DNA of 64,000 bases, taken from NCBI GenBank assembly GCA_002721725.1, contig PBLK01000016.1, forward strand, positions 47,704 through 111,703, written 5' to 3'. Under the pieces are notes generated by a model. That model had not been told where the DNA came from and did no database searches. It was given only the letters and a program-made list of their open reading frames with translations. The stretch comes from Rhodobiaceae bacterium (GTDB lineage Bacteria > Pseudomonadota > Alphaproteobacteria > RS24). Position 1 is the first letter of the stretch, and each line of letters opens with the position of its first letter. Below, one piece after another: positions 18,865-30,832 of this stretch. The position numbers and the translations under genes are program-made.

Positions 18865-19807
18865 GCAATAAATCTAAGACCCTTACCAAACCAATCGGTA
18901 ACCCGTTCTCACAAACAAAAACGCATTGGATCTTGTTTTCCTGCATCAAGCTTAAGGCTTCAGCGGTTAATTTGTCACCGCCAATTGTTTGGGGTTTGGT
19001 GGTCATAATGTCGCTGGTGGTTTTGGTTAAAAGATCATCGGCCATATGGCGGCGCAAATCGCCATCGGTGACAATGCCGATCAGTTTGCCATTATCGTCC
19101 GTAATGCCGAGGCAACCGAAGCCTTTTTCGGTCATCACGACAATCGCCTCATCCATTTTCATCGCCCCGTCAATCAAAGGCAGGGCCTCGCCCTGATGCA
19201 TGACATCGGCAATGCGGCTGAGGCTTGCGCCGAGCTTGCCGCCGGGATGGAAGTTTTTGAAATCGGTGGCAGAAAAATTGCGCCGTTCCAATAGGGCGAC
19301 AGCCAGCGCGTCACCCAAGGCCAATTGCATGGTGGTTGAGGTTGTCGGCGCCAGCCCATTGGGGCAGGCTTCTTCGGCTTTCGGCAAGGTTAGGCAAATC
19401 GTGGCGGCTTTGCCGAGCAGGCTGTCAGCCCCCGAGGTAATGGCAATGAGCGGAATTTTGAAGCGCGTGGTGTAATTCAACAGGCTCGCCAGTTCTTGCG
19501 TGCCGCCCGACCAGCTTAAAGCCAGCACCACATCATCTTGGGTAATCATGCCCAAATCGCCATGGCTGGCTTCTGCCGGATGGACGAAAGAGGCGGGTGT
19601 GCCGGTCGAGGCCATTGTCGCGGCAATTTTATTGCCGATATGGCCGCTTTTGCCCATGCCCGAGACAATCACGCGGCCCTGCGCTGCCGCCAAAACATCA
19701 ACCGCTTGGACAAAATTATCGCCCAATGCGTCGGCCAGTTGCGTTAGCCCCGCCGCTTCAGCGGTCAGCGTATTGCGGGCAGAAGTGAGTGCGTCATGCG
19801 CCATCAA
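18848..19807 (-). CDS. kdsD: Arabinose-5-phosphate isomerase (SIS + two CBS domains)
   Basis: GRVIVSGMGKSGHIGNKIAATMASTGTPASFVHPAEASHGDLGMI; CBS ITDDNGKLIGIVTDGDLRR. Confidence 0.92.
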   Translation of the reverse strand: MMAHDALTSARNTLTAEAAGLTQLADALGDNFVQAVDVLAAAQGRVIVSGMGKSGHIGNKIAATMASTGTPASFVHPAEASHGDLGMITQDDVVLALSWSGGTQELASLLNYTTRFKIPLIAITSGADSLLGKAATICLTLPKAEEACPNGLAPTTSTTMQLALGDALAVALLERRNFSATDFKNFHPGGKLGASLSRIADVMHQGEALPLIDGAMKMDEAIVVMTEKGFGCLGITDDNGKLIGIVTDGDLRRHMADDLLTKTTSDIMTTKPQTIGGDKLTAEALSLMQENKIQCVFVCENGLPIGLVRVLDLLRLGTA

Positions 19808-19853
19808 AAACTCCGAAAAATAAATGTCGGCTATATATGCCCGAATTTGCCGA

Positions 19854-20720
19854 TTAGTCCAATAATTGACGCAATCGTTGTTTTAGCTCGTCGCCGCCCT
19901 GGGCCAGCGCAAAGGCTAAATTGGCCTCCAAAAAGCCGTCGCGATTGCCGCAATCATAGCGCGTGCCTGCAAAACGGAAGCCATGCATCGGGACATGACC
20001 GATAAGCTCGGCCATTGCGTCGGTGATTTGAATTTCTCCACCCGCCCCTTTTTTGAAGGCCGATAGCGTATCCATGATTTTCGCGTCGAGAATATAACGC
20101 CCGATAATAGCCAATGTTGAGGGCGCGTCTTCGGGCGCGGGTTTTTCAACCAGCCCTTTCACTTCGACCAAATCGTCAGTCTCCGCCCCCGGGTTGAGTA
20201 CGCCATAGCGATATGTCTCTTCCGACGGAACATTTTCAACCGCCACCAAATTGCCGCCAACGGTCTCATAGTGCGCCGCCATCTGTGCCAAACAGCCGGT
20301 TTGGTGCTGCACCATATCATCGGGCAAAATCACGGCGAAAGGCTTATCGCCGGTCGCCTCGCGGGCGCACCAAATGGCATGACCAAGCCCCAAAGGGGCG
20401 TCTTGATAGGTTTCGAAAATTTCTGCATTTTTTGGCAGACCGGCTTTCAACAGCGCCAATTCGCGGGTTTTGCCCCGCGCCTCAAGCATTTCTTGATAAT
20501 GCGGCGCATCGCCGAAATGGCTCATAATGGCGCCTTTTTCAGGCGAGGTAACAAACACAAAGCGGGTGCACCCGGCCGCTGCCGCTTCTTCAACCGCCCA
20601 TTGGATGAGCGGTTTGTCGACGACAGGCAACATTTCCTTCGGCACCGCTTTGGTGGCCGGTAAAAACCGTGTGCCCATGCCGGCAACGGGGAATACAACA
20701 GTGTCAATTTTTTGTGACAT
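19854..20720 (-). CDS. galU: UTP-glucose-1-phosphate uridylyltransferase
   Basis: VVFPVAGMGTRFLPATKAVPKEMLPVVDKPLIQWAVEEA; PFAVILPDDMV; VEKPAPEDAPSTLAIIGRYIL. Confidence 0.95.
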   Translation of the reverse strand: MSQKIDTVVFPVAGMGTRFLPATKAVPKEMLPVVDKPLIQWAVEEAAAAGCTRFVFVTSPEKGAIMSHFGDAPHYQEMLEARGKTRELALLKAGLPKNAEIFETYQDAPLGLGHAIWCAREATGDKPFAVILPDDMVQHQTGCLAQMAAHYETVGGNLVAVENVPSEETYRYGVLNPGAETDDLVEVKGLVEKPAPEDAPSTLAIIGRYILDAKIMDTLSAFKKGAGGEIQITDAMAELIGHVPMHGFRFAGTRYDCGNRDGFLEANLAFALAQGGDELKQRLRQLLD

Positions 20721-20826
20721 ATTAAGCCTCTTTGGGAGCAGATGCTTGCGGCGCTATGAATCGTCGATAGAGTGACCAATGCAAGACTTTTGGTCAAGTG
20801 ACGCATAGGGGATTTTAACGGAGAAT

Positions 20827-22014
20827 ATGGTGCTGCGCGCTTTTGCCCTATCTATTTTGCTGTTTTTGTCAGCTCTGCCTGAATCGGCTGTGGCCAATGA
20901 GCGTGCCTTTAAGGCCTTTATCAAGGAGATAAAGCAAGAAGCAGAAAAAGACGGTATTGCGCGCAAACATTTAGAGGCGTTGGATAGGCTGACCCCCGAC
21001 CCTGAAGTGCAGCGCTTGGCGGCGCGCCAGCCGGAATATGTCAAACCTATATGGGCTTATCTTACTCATATGGTCACCGAGGAACGACTGCGTTTGGGAC
21101 GCAGGGAATTGCAAACCCGCGAAGCGTTTCTGAGCGGCTTGGAAGAAAAATATGGTGTACCGCGCGGCATTCTCATCGCAATTTGGGGGGTTGAGACCAA
21201 TTATGGCGGTAATAAGGGCAGTTTTTCCGTGCTGCGCTCGCTCGCCACTTTGGGTTATGATGGCAAACGCGCGGATTTTGGTCGCCAGCAATTGCTCTAT
21301 GCGCTGCGCATTTTGCAATCGGGCGATGTCGCATTGGCTGACTTCAAGGGCAGTTGGGCCGGCGCAATGGGGCATACGCAATTTATTCCGACCACTTATG
21401 CCGATTATGCGGCTGACGGCACGGGCGACGGCAAAAAAAATATTTGGACTGAGCCTCGCGATGCGCTGGCTTCCAGCGCCTATTATTTAAAGCGCATGGG
21501 CTGGCAAAAAGGGCTGGCATGGGGTTTTGAGGTCAGCGTCCCAAGCAATTTCAATTTCGCCGAAGCGCGCATCAAAAATACTAAAAGTCCTGCCTACTGG
21601 CGGGATAAGGGCGTCACTGCATTGGGCCGCGACATCAGCGATGATTTAGGCAATGTCTCGATTTTCGCCCCTGCGGGTCTGCGCGGTCCGGTGTTTATGC
21701 TGACCAAAAACTTTCGCGTACTGTTGCGCTACAATACGGCACCCGCCTATGCGCTGGCGGTCGGGCATTTGAGCCAGCGTTTTTTTGGCGCGGCACCGTT
21801 TGAACGCGACTGGCCTCAAGCCGACCGCCCGCTTCTGCCTCAGGAAATTGCCGAATTGCAACGCCGCTTGCGCAAGTCCGGATATGATACGGGCGATGTT
21901 GATGGCGTATTAGGGCGGCAAACTATTGCCGCCGTGCGCGACTATCAAAAAGACCGCGGGCTGGCCGCAGACGGTTTTGCCACCCCCGGCCTGTTGGAGC
22001 TGTTAGCGCGATAA
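20827..22014 (+). CDS. Lytic murein transglycosylase (MltB-type) with C-terminal peptidoglycan-binding domain
   Basis: GVPRGILIAIWGVETNYGGNKGSFSVLRSLATLGYDGKR, GSWAGAMGHTQFIPTTY; C-terminal LQRRLRKSGYDTGDVDGVLGRQTIAAVRDYQ. Confidence 0.92.
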   Translation: MVLRAFALSILLFLSALPESAVANERAFKAFIKEIKQEAEKDGIARKHLEALDRLTPDPEVQRLAARQPEYVKPIWAYLTHMVTEERLRLGRRELQTREAFLSGLEEKYGVPRGILIAIWGVETNYGGNKGSFSVLRSLATLGYDGKRADFGRQQLLYALRILQSGDVALADFKGSWAGAMGHTQFIPTTYADYAADGTGDGKKNIWTEPRDALASSAYYLKRMGWQKGLAWGFEVSVPSNFNFAEARIKNTKSPAYWRDKGVTALGRDISDDLGNVSIFAPAGLRGPVFMLTKNFRVLLRYNTAPAYALAVGHLSQRFFGAAPFERDWPQADRPLLPQEIAELQRRLRKSGYDTGDVDGVLGRQTIAAVRDYQKDRGLAADGFATPGLLELLAR

Positions 22015-22066
22015 AACTCGCTTTGGCTCGTTTTTGTGTTACATAAAATCGCAAAGAGGCACAAAT

Positions 22067-23020
22067 ATGAGTAAGCAGAAAACGGCGCGAGGCGCGATTG
22101 AAGCTTTAATGGCGGGCTATGAAAAGCTTGGCTATGTCAGCGATGACCAGATTGCTACCGCGCTTTTTTTAGCCCAGAAGCTTGAAAAACCGCTTTTGGT
22201 CGAAGGCCCACCCGGGGTCGGCAAAACCGAATTGGCGAAGGCTACGGCAGAATATCTTGGTCTCAATATGATACGCCTGCAATGCTATGAGGGGCTCGAT
22301 GAGGGCAAGGCGCTTTATGAATGGCAATATGGCAAGCAATTGCTTTACACGCAGGTGTTGAAAGAGAAACTCGGCGATGTAATGCAGGGCGCTGAAACGC
22401 TGGACGAGTCGATGACACGGCTGGGCGGTTTTGAAGATGTGTTTTTCTCTGAGCAGTTTTTGCAAACGCGGCCTTTACTGGAAGCTTTGCGTGCCGATAA
22501 CGGTATTGTGCTGCTGATTGATGAGATTGATAAATCTGATGATGAGTTTGAGGCGTTTTTGCTGGAAATCCTCTCGGATTATCAGATCTCCATTCCTGAA
22601 TTGGGCACGGTGAAAGCGAAAAAGCCACCGCTTGTATTTCTGACCTCAAACAATACACGCGAGATTGGCGATGCGCTGAAGCGGCGTTGTTTGCATCTCT
22701 ACATTCCGTTTCCCGATGCGGCGCGCGAAAACACGATTTTGCAAGCGCGTGTGCCCGAGCTTGATGACGGCTTGCGCGCCAATGTGGTGAATTTCGTGCA
22801 AGCGGTGCGTGATTTGGATTTGAAAAAGCCGCCCGCCGTCAGCGAGACCATTGATTGGGCCCGCACGGTTGTTCTTTTGAACATGAATGTGCTGGAAGCC
22901 GATTTTGTCAAAAACACGCTCAATGTGCTGCTTAAATTCAAATCCGATATTGAAAATGTCGAAAGCGAATTGCCGCGCCTAATTCGCGAAAGCCAATCTC
23001 CTGAGGCGGCAGCCGAATAG
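22067..23020 (+). CDS. MoxR-family AAA ATPase
   Basis: LVEGPPGVGKTELAKATAEYLG, VLLIDEIDKSDDEFEAFLLEILSDYQISIPELG, LTSNNTREIGDALKRRCLHLYI. Confidence 0.92.
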   Translation: MSKQKTARGAIEALMAGYEKLGYVSDDQIATALFLAQKLEKPLLVEGPPGVGKTELAKATAEYLGLNMIRLQCYEGLDEGKALYEWQYGKQLLYTQVLKEKLGDVMQGAETLDESMTRLGGFEDVFFSEQFLQTRPLLEALRADNGIVLLIDEIDKSDDEFEAFLLEILSDYQISIPELGTVKAKKPPLVFLTSNNTREIGDALKRRCLHLYIPFPDAARENTILQARVPELDDGLRANVVNFVQAVRDLDLKKPPAVSETIDWARTVVLLNMNVLEADFVKNTLNVLLKFKSDIENVESELPRLIRESQSPEAAAE

Positions 23021-23028
23021 GTGCGGCG

Positions 23029-24441
23029 ATGATTGCCGATTTCGTCAGAATTTTACGCGCCGCCGATATTCGTGTGTCACCGGCCGAAACGCTGGATGCG
23101 GCGGAGATTTTCGACACAATCGGCTTTGATGATCGCAATATTCTGAAACATGCGCTGGGCCAGACTTTGGCCAAAACCGAAATGGAAAAGCTGGCTTTTA
23201 ACGAAGCCTTTGAAAGCTATTTCTGCCTACCCGAAGAAGCACCGCCGCCAATGGCGGCGTCGCAAGAAGAGGGCGAGACCGATGATAAGTCAGCGGAACA
23301 AAATTCCGGCGAGGGGCAACCTCAAGAAGGGGCGCAAGAGGGCAATCCAGACAGCGGGGAAGAGGGCGGTACGCCGAGCGACAGCGCCAATCACAGCCTG
23401 ACCGAAATGCTGGAAAATAATGATACAGCGGCCTTGCAAGCGGCGATGCAGCAAGCGGCGACAGAGGCTGGTCTGGCCAATGCCAAGCTGTTCACCCAGC
23501 AGGGTATGTTTTCGCGCCGCATTATGGAGGCAATGGGGCTGGCCGAATTGGAAGCGCGCATCCGACAAATGAATGAGGGTGGCGAAACGGAAGAGGCCGA
23601 TAAATTGCGCGAGGGCCGCGCCCGCCTGTTTGACGCGGTGCAGGATTTTGTCGAACGACAAATCGCCATGCGCACCAAAAATGCCGGTCGGCTGTTGCGC
23701 GAAGATGCGCTGTCGCGCATTCGCCTGTCCAATCTCGATAAATCGGATATGAAGATTATGCGCGAGCTTATCCGCAAACTGGCCAAGCGCTTGGCTTCAC
23801 GCCATTCGCGGCGGCGCAAAAAGGCGCAGCGTGGCATGTTGGATATTCGCCGCACCATGCGCGCTAATGTCGCTTATGACGGCAAGCTGTTCAATCTCGC
23901 TTGGCGGCGCGTCAAGGTCGAGCGCCCCAAGCTGATTGTGCTATGCGATGTGTCGGGTTCGGTGGCGGCCGTGTCACGCTTTTTCCTGATGTTTCTTTAT
24001 AGCCTTGATGAGGTGATGCCAAAAACGCGTAGCTTTGTGTTTTCCAATCGCGCCGGTGAAATAACCGATATGCTGCAAGAGGGCGATTTGGAAGAGGCGA
24101 TGGAAAATGCGCTTCGCCAATATGGCGGTGGCTCGACCGATTATGGTATGTCGATGATGGATTTGGCCGAAGCAACGCTCGACAGCGTCGATAAGAAAAC
24201 CACTTTGATGGTGCTGGGCGATGCGCGCTCCAATTATGGCGATCCCGGCCATCTGGTGTTGAAAGAATTTTACGAGCGGGCCGGTCGGGTGATTTTCCTC
24301 AACCCTGAACCCGAGACCGTGTGGGATACGGGCGATAGCGAGATGAAAAAACTCGGCGCCTATTGCACCCATAAGCAGACCTGCAATTCAGTGAAGCATG
24401 TAGAGCGCGTTTTGGATGACCTTTTAAGGTTGAGCAGTTAG
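23029..24441 (+). CDS. VWA domain-containing protein (CoxE-like)
   Basis: LIVLCDVSGSVAAVSRFFLMFLYSL; GGGSTDYGMSMMDL; directly after MoxR. Confidence 0.9.
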   Translation: MIADFVRILRAADIRVSPAETLDAAEIFDTIGFDDRNILKHALGQTLAKTEMEKLAFNEAFESYFCLPEEAPPPMAASQEEGETDDKSAEQNSGEGQPQEGAQEGNPDSGEEGGTPSDSANHSLTEMLENNDTAALQAAMQQAATEAGLANAKLFTQQGMFSRRIMEAMGLAELEARIRQMNEGGETEEADKLREGRARLFDAVQDFVERQIAMRTKNAGRLLREDALSRIRLSNLDKSDMKIMRELIRKLAKRLASRHSRRRKKAQRGMLDIRRTMRANVAYDGKLFNLAWRRVKVERPKLIVLCDVSGSVAAVSRFFLMFLYSLDEVMPKTRSFVFSNRAGEITDMLQEGDLEEAMENALRQYGGGSTDYGMSMMDLAEATLDSVDKKTTLMVLGDARSNYGDPGHLVLKEFYERAGRVIFLNPEPETVWDTGDSEMKKLGAYCTHKQTCNSVKHVERVLDDLLRLSS

Positions 24442-24491
24442 AAAAAGCCCGACCAAAAGACCGAGCTTAATTTTCTGATATTATTAAATAC

Positions 24492-25910
24492 CTATCTGGG
24501 TAAAACAGTTTCACCCATCAAGAACAAGTCCACCTCACGGGCGGCTTGGCGGCCTTCGCGAATGGCCCAGACGACCAGCGATTGGCCGCGGCGCATATCA
24601 CCACAAGCAAAGGTTTTCGCCCGTGAGGTTTCATAGGTCGCCGTGTCGGCTGCGACATTGCCGCGCCCGTCTTTTTCCAGCGCCAATTCTTCCACCAGCC
24701 CGTCATGCACGGGGTGGATAAAGCCCATCGCCAAAAGCACGAGGTCGGCCTGTAATTCAAATTCGGAACCAGCAATCGGCGCCATATTCTCATCGACTTT
24801 GGTGCATTTAATTGCCGAGACTTTGCCGTCTTCCCCGACTACTTCGGTCGTCATAACGGAGAAGTCGCGTATCGCGCCTTCTTCTTGGCTGGTCGAGGTG
24901 CGCATTTTCAGCGGCCAATCGGGCCAAGTCAGGCCTTTATTTTCCTTTTCCGGCGGCATGGGCATGATTTCCAATTGCGTGACCGACAGCGCACCCTGAC
25001 GGAAGCTAGTGCCGATGCAGTCCGAGCCGGTATCGCCACCACCGATAACGATGACATGTTTGTCTTCAGCCAATATCGGTTCCATCGTGCCAATCGGCTC
25101 TTGCCCCACGCGGCGGTTTTGTTGCGGCAGGAAATCCATCGCATAGTGCACGCCGTCCAGGTCACGGCCTGGCACAGGCAGGTCGCGCGGTACTTCAGAG
25201 CCGCCCGACAAAATTAGAGCGTCATGCTTGGCTTCCAATTCAGCCGCCGTGACGGTGACGCCGACATGTGTGTCATAATGGAAGGTGACGCCTTCGGCTT
25301 GCATTTGCGCAACGCGACGGTCAATGCCGTGTTTTTCCATTTTGAAATCGGGAATGCCGTAGCGCAGGAGGCCACCGGCTTTGGCGTGTTTTTCATAAAG
25401 ATGTACATCATGACCGGCGCGCGCCAATTGCTGGGCTGCCGCCATGCCGGCTGGACCGGCACCGATAATGCCCACGCTTTTGCCGGTTTTATGGGTTGGC
25501 ACCTGCGGAACAATCCAGCCTTCTTCCCAGCCTTTATCAACAATCGCGCATTCGACCGATTTAATCGTCACGGGATTATCGTCAATATTCAGCGTGCATG
25601 AGGCCTCGCACGGAGCCGGACAAATGCGGCCGGTAAATTCTGGGAAATTATTGGTCGAGTGCAAATTGGTCAGCGCCGCTTGCCAGTCGCCCGTATAGAC
25701 AAGGTCGTTCCAATCGGGGATCTGATTGTTGACCGGGCAGCCATTATGGCAGTAGGGCACGCCACAATCCATGCAGCGCGAGGCCTGTGCTTTCAAATCC
25801 GGCTCATCCAGCGGCACGATGAATTCGCGAAAGTTCTGCACCCGCTCTTCCTTCGGCAAATAGCTTCGATCTTGGCGGTCCAGTTCCAGAAATCCGGTCG
25901 GTTTTCCCAT
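24492..25910 (-). CDS. gltD: Glutamate synthase small subunit
   Basis: [58 protein letters not shown]; start at [15 protein letters not shown]. Confidence 0.95.
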   Translation of the reverse strand: MGKPTGFLELDRQDRSYLPKEERVQNFREFIVPLDEPDLKAQASRCMDCGVPYCHNGCPVNNQIPDWNDLVYTGDWQAALTNLHSTNNFPEFTGRICPAPCEASCTLNIDDNPVTIKSVECAIVDKGWEEGWIVPQVPTHKTGKSVGIIGAGPAGMAAAQQLARAGHDVHLYEKHAKAGGLLRYGIPDFKMEKHGIDRRVAQMQAEGVTFHYDTHVGVTVTAAELEAKHDALILSGGSEVPRDLPVPGRDLDGVHYAMDFLPQQNRRVGQEPIGTMEPILAEDKHVIVIGGGDTGSDCIGTSFRQGALSVTQLEIMPMPPEKENKGLTWPDWPLKMRTSTSQEEGAIRDFSVMTTEVVGEDGKVSAIKCTKVDENMAPIAGSEFELQADLVLLAMGFIHPVHDGLVEELALEKDGRGNVAADTATYETSRAKTFACGDMRRGQSLVVWAIREGRQAAREVDLFLMGETVLPR

Positions 25911-25911
25911 T

Positions 25912-28900
25912 TTACTCTCCTGCGGCAGGCTGGTCGACGGTTTCCGCATCAGCCAATTCATTGAGGGCGCGACGAAACTCTGTCGGCATGACTTTTAGGA
26001 ATTTCGGCAGATAGGCATCCCAATCGGCCAAAATATCCTGAGCGCGCTTTGAGTTTGTGTAGCGCGCATGGTTTTCCAAAAGACGCTTCAGGCGCGCTGC
26101 ATCATCTTTGCGCATATCGCCTTTCAAACTGTCCAAAGCCGCATCGGCATTGCCGGTCACCGGCTCCAAATCAACCATCGCCATATTGCAACGGCTTTCA
26201 AAGCTGCCATCATCATCCAGCACATAGGCAATGCCGCCCGACATGCCGGCGGCAAAATTGCGGCCGGTTTTACCGAGCACGACAACACAACCCCCGGTCA
26301 TATATTCGCAGGCATGGTCACCAGCACCCTCGACAACGGCAATGGCGCCCGAATTGCGCACGGCGAAACGCTCACCGGCGACGCCGCGGAAATAGCACTC
26401 GCCGTCAATCGCGCCATAGAGCACCGTATTGCCGACAATAATGCTTTCCTCCGGCACAATGGCGCTTTCTTTCGGCGGGTAAATGGCAATGCGCCCGCCT
26501 GACAAGCCTTTGCCGACATAGTCATTGGCTTCACCTTCCAGCTCGAAAGAAACGCCGCGCGCCAAAAACGTGCCGAAACTTTGTCCCGCCGTGCCGCGCA
26601 ATTTTACCGAGATGGTGTCATCGGCAAGACCGGCATGGCCATAGCGCAGCGCCAATTCGCCCGACAGCATAGTGCCGGCCGAACGGTCAATATTGCTGAT
26701 CGCAGTTTCTATCTGCACCGGTGTTTTATTGTCCAAAGCGGGCATGGCTTCGGCAATCAGCTTGCGGTCTAGAATATCGTCAATCGGATGGTTCTGGCTT
26801 TGCGAATGATAGACTTCCTTATCCGTTTCAATTTTGGTGAACAAGCGGGTGAAGTCGAGGCCTTGCGCTTTCCAATGGCTTATTGCGTCGCGCGTATCCA
26901 GCAAATCGGTTTGCCCGATGATCTCGTTCAATGAGGTGAAGCCCATTTCGGCCAGCATTTCGCGCACTTCTTCGGCAATGAAGAAGAAATAATTAATCAC
27001 ATGCTCGGGCGTGCCGGTGAAGCGCTTGCGCAAAGCTTCATTTTGAGTCGCAATACCAACGGGGCAGGTGTTCAAATGGCATTTGCGCATCATAATGCAA
27101 CCCGCCGCAATCAATGGCGCGGTCGAGAAGCCGAACTCATCAGCTCCCAAAAGCGCGCCGACAATAACGTCGCGGCCGGTGCGTAAGCCGCCATCAACCT
27201 GCACGGCAATGCGCGTGCGCAAATCATTCAAAACCAAAGTCTGATGGGTTTCGGCCAGACCGATTTCCCAGGGGGAACCGGCATGTTTGATGGAAGTGAG
27301 TGGGCTGGCGCCGGTGCCGCCTTCAAAGCCTGAAATGGTCACATGGTCAGCGCGCGCTTTGGAAACGCCTGCCGCCACAGTGCCAACGCCGACTTCCGAG
27401 ACCAGTTTCACCGAAATATCGGCCCGCGGATTGGCGTTTTTCAAGTCATAAATCAGCTGCGCTAAATCTTCGATGGAATAAATATCATGGTGCGGCGGAG
27501 GCGAGATAAGGCCGACCCCCGGGGTTGAGTGACGCACGGCGGCAATGCGTTGGTCAACCTTGTGGCCCGGCAATTGGCCGCCCTCACCGGGCTTGGCCCC
27601 TTGCGCCATTTTAATCTGAATCATGTCAGAATTGGCGAGATATTCCGTGGTCACGCCAAAGCGGCCCGAGGCCACTTGTTTAATAGCTGAGCGTTTACTG
27701 TCGCCATTTTCTTCCGGTGTGAAGCGATGAGTTTCCTCACCGCCTTCGCCAGTATTGGACTTGCCGCCCAAGCGGTTCATGGCGACGGCCAGCGTCTCAT
27801 GTGCCTCAGGGCTGATAGAGCCCAGCGACATGGCACCGGTGGCAAATCGTTTGACGATTTCCTCAACCGGCTCGACATTATCAAGCGCGACCGGCTTGCG
27901 CCCGCTGTCTTCAGCCTTTCGGATTTTGAACAAGCCGCGCAGCGTCAGCAAATGCTCGTCTTGCGCATTTACCTGTCGGGCATAGTCGCGATACTGGTCA
28001 CGGCTATTGCCGCGCACGGCGTGCTGCAAGGCGCCGACCGTACCGGCATTCCATACATGGTCTTCACCGCGCACGCGCACGGCATATTCGCCGCCGACAT
28101 CTAACGCGTCTTTCAAAACTGCATCCTCGCCAAAAGCCCCTTGATGACGCATCAGCGTTTCTTGTGCCACTTCCGCAAGGCCAATGCCTTCAATCGTGGT
28201 GGAGGTGCCGGTGAAGTAATGATCGACAAAATTCTGCGCCAGTCCGACAGCATCAAAAATTTGCGCGCCGCAATAGGATTGATAGGTTGAAATGCCCATT
28301 TTCGACATGACCTTGCGCATGCCTTTACCGGAGGCTTTGACAAAATGGGCGTGGCCTTCTTCACGGCTCAGTTCCAATTGCAGCTTATCGCGCAGTTGAT
28401 CGACCGTATCAAAAGCCAGATAAGGGTTAATCGCTTCCGCGCCATAGCCGGCCAAAGTGCAGAAATGATGAATTTCGCGCGCTTCACCGGTTTCGACCAC
28501 CAGACCGGCTGAGGTGCGCAGGCCCTTGCGGATAAGATGATGATGCACGGCAGAAGTCGCCAAGAGCGCCGGAATGGCGACGCGGTCGGCACGCATGGCG
28601 CGGTCAGACAAAATTAGGATGTTTTCATTGCGCTGTGCAATGGCTGTTTCGGCCTCGGCGCATAGTTCATCGAGGCGGGCCTGCAAGCCGTCTGCGCCGC
28701 TTGCCGCATCCCATGTCATATCCAAAGTCAGCGCGTGAAACTCATTATCTTCAATGTCGGAAATGCGCCGGATTTTTTCCAAATCTTCATTAGACAAAAT
28801 TGGTTGTGCCACTTCCAAACGCTTAATGCCCGATGTGCCTTCAAGATCGAGCAGATTGGGCCGCGGGCCAATGAAGGAGACCAAAGACATGACCAATTCC

Positions 28901-30546
28901 TCGCGAATTGGGTCAATCGGCGGATTGGTGACTTGCGCGAAAAGCTGTTTGAAATAAGTGAAAAGTGGCTTTGATTTATCCGATAAAGCCGACGGCGGCG
29001 TGTCCGTGCCCATTGAGCCCGTGCCTTCTTCGCCTTTTTCTAACATGGGGGCTATCAGAAACTTCAAGTCTTCTTGGCTGTAGCCAAAGGCTTGTTGCTG
29101 CGTCAAAAGCGGCAAATCATTGTGCACATGAGCGTCACCCGTCGGCACAGGTAATTCTTCCAGCTTAATCTGGCCGCGTGCCAGCCATTCGGTATAGGGA
29201 TGCGAGCCGGATAGTTCCGCCTTTAATTCATCGTCGGAGATAATGCGCCCTTCTTCAAGGTCGATAAGAAGCATTTTGCCTGGTTGCAAACGCCATTTCT
29301 CAATGATTTTTTCTTCTGCGGCGGGCAGCACGCCCATTTCAGACGCCATCACGACCCGGTCGTCCGAGGTCACATAATAGCGCGCCGGGCGCAGGCCGTT
29401 GCGGTCCAGCGTAGCACCGATTTGTCGCCCATTGGTAAATGCGACAGCGGCCGGGCCGTCCCACGGCTCCATCAAAGCGGCATTATATTCGTAAAAGGCG
29501 CGGCGCTGCTCATCCATCAGCGGATTCCCGGCCCAAGCTTCGGGTATCAGCATCATCATAGCATGGGCCAGTGAATAGCCGCCCATCACCAAAAGTTCCA
29601 ACGCATTGTCAAAACATGCTGTATCCGATTGGCCTTCTTCAATTAGCGGCCATAATTTTTCGAGGTCATCGCCGAACAGGTCAGAGGCCAAAGTTTCATG
29701 GCGCGCTGCCATCCAATTAACATTGCCGCGCACCGTGTTGATTTCGCCATTATGGCAAATCATGCGGAAGGGCTGCGATAGTGACCAAGTGGGAAACGTA
29801 TTGGTGGAAAAACGCTGATGCACCAGTGCCATAGCCGACACCGTGTCAGGGTCGCGCAAATCATCATAATATGGGCCTAGCTGGCTCGACAAAAGCAAGC
29901 CTTTATAAAGCACCGTATAAGACGACATGGACGGGATGTAGAAAAAGTCTTTTGCTTCCGCCAAGTTCTCGGCTTTGACGGCCAACTCAATCAAACGGCG
30001 AATAATGAACAAGTCGCGTTCAAACCCTTGCTGGTCGACGCCTTTACTATTGTCGATAAATATTTGCTTGATGACCGGCTCGGTCGGCACAATCGAATAG
30101 CCGAGATCAGAATTATCGACCGGCACATCGCGCCAGCCCAAAACACCATACCCTTCGGCGGTGATTTTTTCAGTGATGATGTTTTCAATGGACGTGCGCG
30201 CCGTATCACCGAGCGGCAAAAAAACCATGCCGACACCATAAGCGCCTTCTTCGGGCAAGTCGAAAGCAAGCTCTGATGTAACCTTCCGGAAAAACGCATC
30301 AGGCATTTGAATGAGCATGCCAACACCGTCCCCGGCTTTCGGGTCAGCCCCGACGGCACCGCGATGTTCGAGATTTTCCAAAATGGTCAGGCCGTCGCGC
30401 ACGATATCGTGGCTTTTGACGTTTTTGATATTGGCGACAAAGCCGAGACCGCATGCATCATGCTCATGGGCCGGATCATAAAGACCCTGACGCGGCGGCA
30501 AACCGTTGCGGATTTTTCCCGATTTATTTTCCGGCTGCTTGCTCAT
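25912..30546 (-). CDS. gltB: Glutamate synthase large subunit
   Basis: 1544 aa; [50 protein letters not shown]-terminal GXGXG repeats ([25 protein letters not shown]). Confidence 0.97.
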   Translation of the reverse strand: MSKQPENKSGKIRNGLPPRQGLYDPAHEHDACGLGFVANIKNVKSHDIVRDGLTILENLEHRGAVGADPKAGDGVGMLIQMPDAFFRKVTSELAFDLPEEGAYGVGMVFLPLGDTARTSIENIITEKITAEGYGVLGWRDVPVDNSDLGYSIVPTEPVIKQIFIDNSKGVDQQGFERDLFIIRRLIELAVKAENLAEAKDFFYIPSMSSYTVLYKGLLLSSQLGPYYDDLRDPDTVSAMALVHQRFSTNTFPTWSLSQPFRMICHNGEINTVRGNVNWMAARHETLASDLFGDDLEKLWPLIEEGQSDTACFDNALELLVMGGYSLAHAMMMLIPEAWAGNPLMDEQRRAFYEYNAALMEPWDGPAAVAFTNGRQIGATLDRNGLRPARYYVTSDDRVVMASEMGVLPAAEEKIIEKWRLQPGKMLLIDLEEGRIISDDELKAELSGSHPYTEWLARGQIKLEELPVPTGDAHVHNDLPLLTQQQAFGYSQEDLKFLIAPMLEKGEEGTGSMGTDTPPSALSDKSKPLFTYFKQLFAQVTNPPIDPIREELVMSLVSFIGPRPNLLDLEGTSGIKRLEVAQPILSNEDLEKIRRISDIEDNEFHALTLDMTWDAASGADGLQARLDELCAEAETAIAQRNENILILSDRAMRADRVAIPALLATSAVHHHLIRKGLRTSAGLVVETGEAREIHHFCTLAGYGAEAINPYLAFDTVDQLRDKLQLELSREEGHAHFVKASGKGMRKVMSKMGISTYQSYCGAQIFDAVGLAQNFVDHYFTGTSTTIEGIGLAEVAQETLMRHQGAFGEDAVLKDALDVGGEYAVRVRGEDHVWNAGTVGALQHAVRGNSRDQYRDYARQVNAQDEHLLTLRGLFKIRKAEDSGRKPVALDNVEPVEEIVKRFATGAMSLGSISPEAHETLAVAMNRLGGKSNTGEGGEETHRFTPEENGDSKRSAIKQVASGRFGVTTEYLANSDMIQIKMAQGAKPGEGGQLPGHKVDQRIAAVRHSTPGVGLISPPPHHDIYSIEDLAQLIYDLKNANPRADISVKLVSEVGVGTVAAGVSKARADHVTISGFEGGTGASPLTSIKHAGSPWEIGLAETHQTLVLNDLRTRIAVQVDGGLRTGRDVIVGALLGADEFGFSTAPLIAAGCIMMRKCHLNTCPVGIATQNEALRKRFTGTPEHVINYFFFIAEEVREMLAEMGFTSLNEIIGQTDLLDTRDAISHWKAQGLDFTRLFTKIETDKEVYHSQSQNHPIDDILDRKLIAEAMPALDNKTPVQIETAISNIDRSAGTMLSGELALRYGHAGLADDTISVKLRGTAGQSFGTFLARGVSFELEGEANDYVGKGLSGGRIAIYPPKESAIVPEESIIVGNTVLYGAIDGECYFRGVAGERFAVRNSGAIAVVEGAGDHACEYMTGGCVVVLGKTGRNFAAGMSGGIAYVLDDDGSFESRCNMAMVDLEPVTGNADAALDSLKGDMRKDDAARLKRLLENHARYTNSKRAQDILADWDAYLPKFLKVMPTEFRRALNELADAETVDQPAAGE

Positions 30547-30724
30547 GCTGCCTATCCATCCATTCCGTTTTCAGCGCAAAATTCCTGCACGGATTTCCAC
30601 CCGTACGGACCGACACCGATTTGTTTAAATCATCCCGTTTTCGGGATTTTCAGCGGTGCTGCGCCCTTTAAGCTACAATCGCTGAAGCGACCATAATATA
30701 GGCGCAAGCGGGCATTGAATTCAA

Positions 30725-30756
30725 GTAAATTGGTCAATGATATTGACCTAATTTAC
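30725..30756. promoter_or_regulatory. Extended inverted repeat upstream of gltB, candidate operator
   Basis: GTAAATT-GGTCAAT-GAT-ATTGACC-T-AATTTAC (14-bp arms, one bulged base), about 180 nt upstream of the gltB start. Confidence 0.5.
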
Positions 30757-30832
30757 CGTTTAATGATGGAATAAACGGCAGAAACGCAAGCTTTGCTACC
30801 GCGCCGCATGGTCGCATGTGGCAAAACCCGCC

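Noticed and set aside
25911-25961. Apparent gltB/gltD overlap
   Set aside because: Caused by the upstream in-frame ATG in the ORF track; the conserved GltD N-terminus MGKPTGF starts at 25910, just past the gltB stop.
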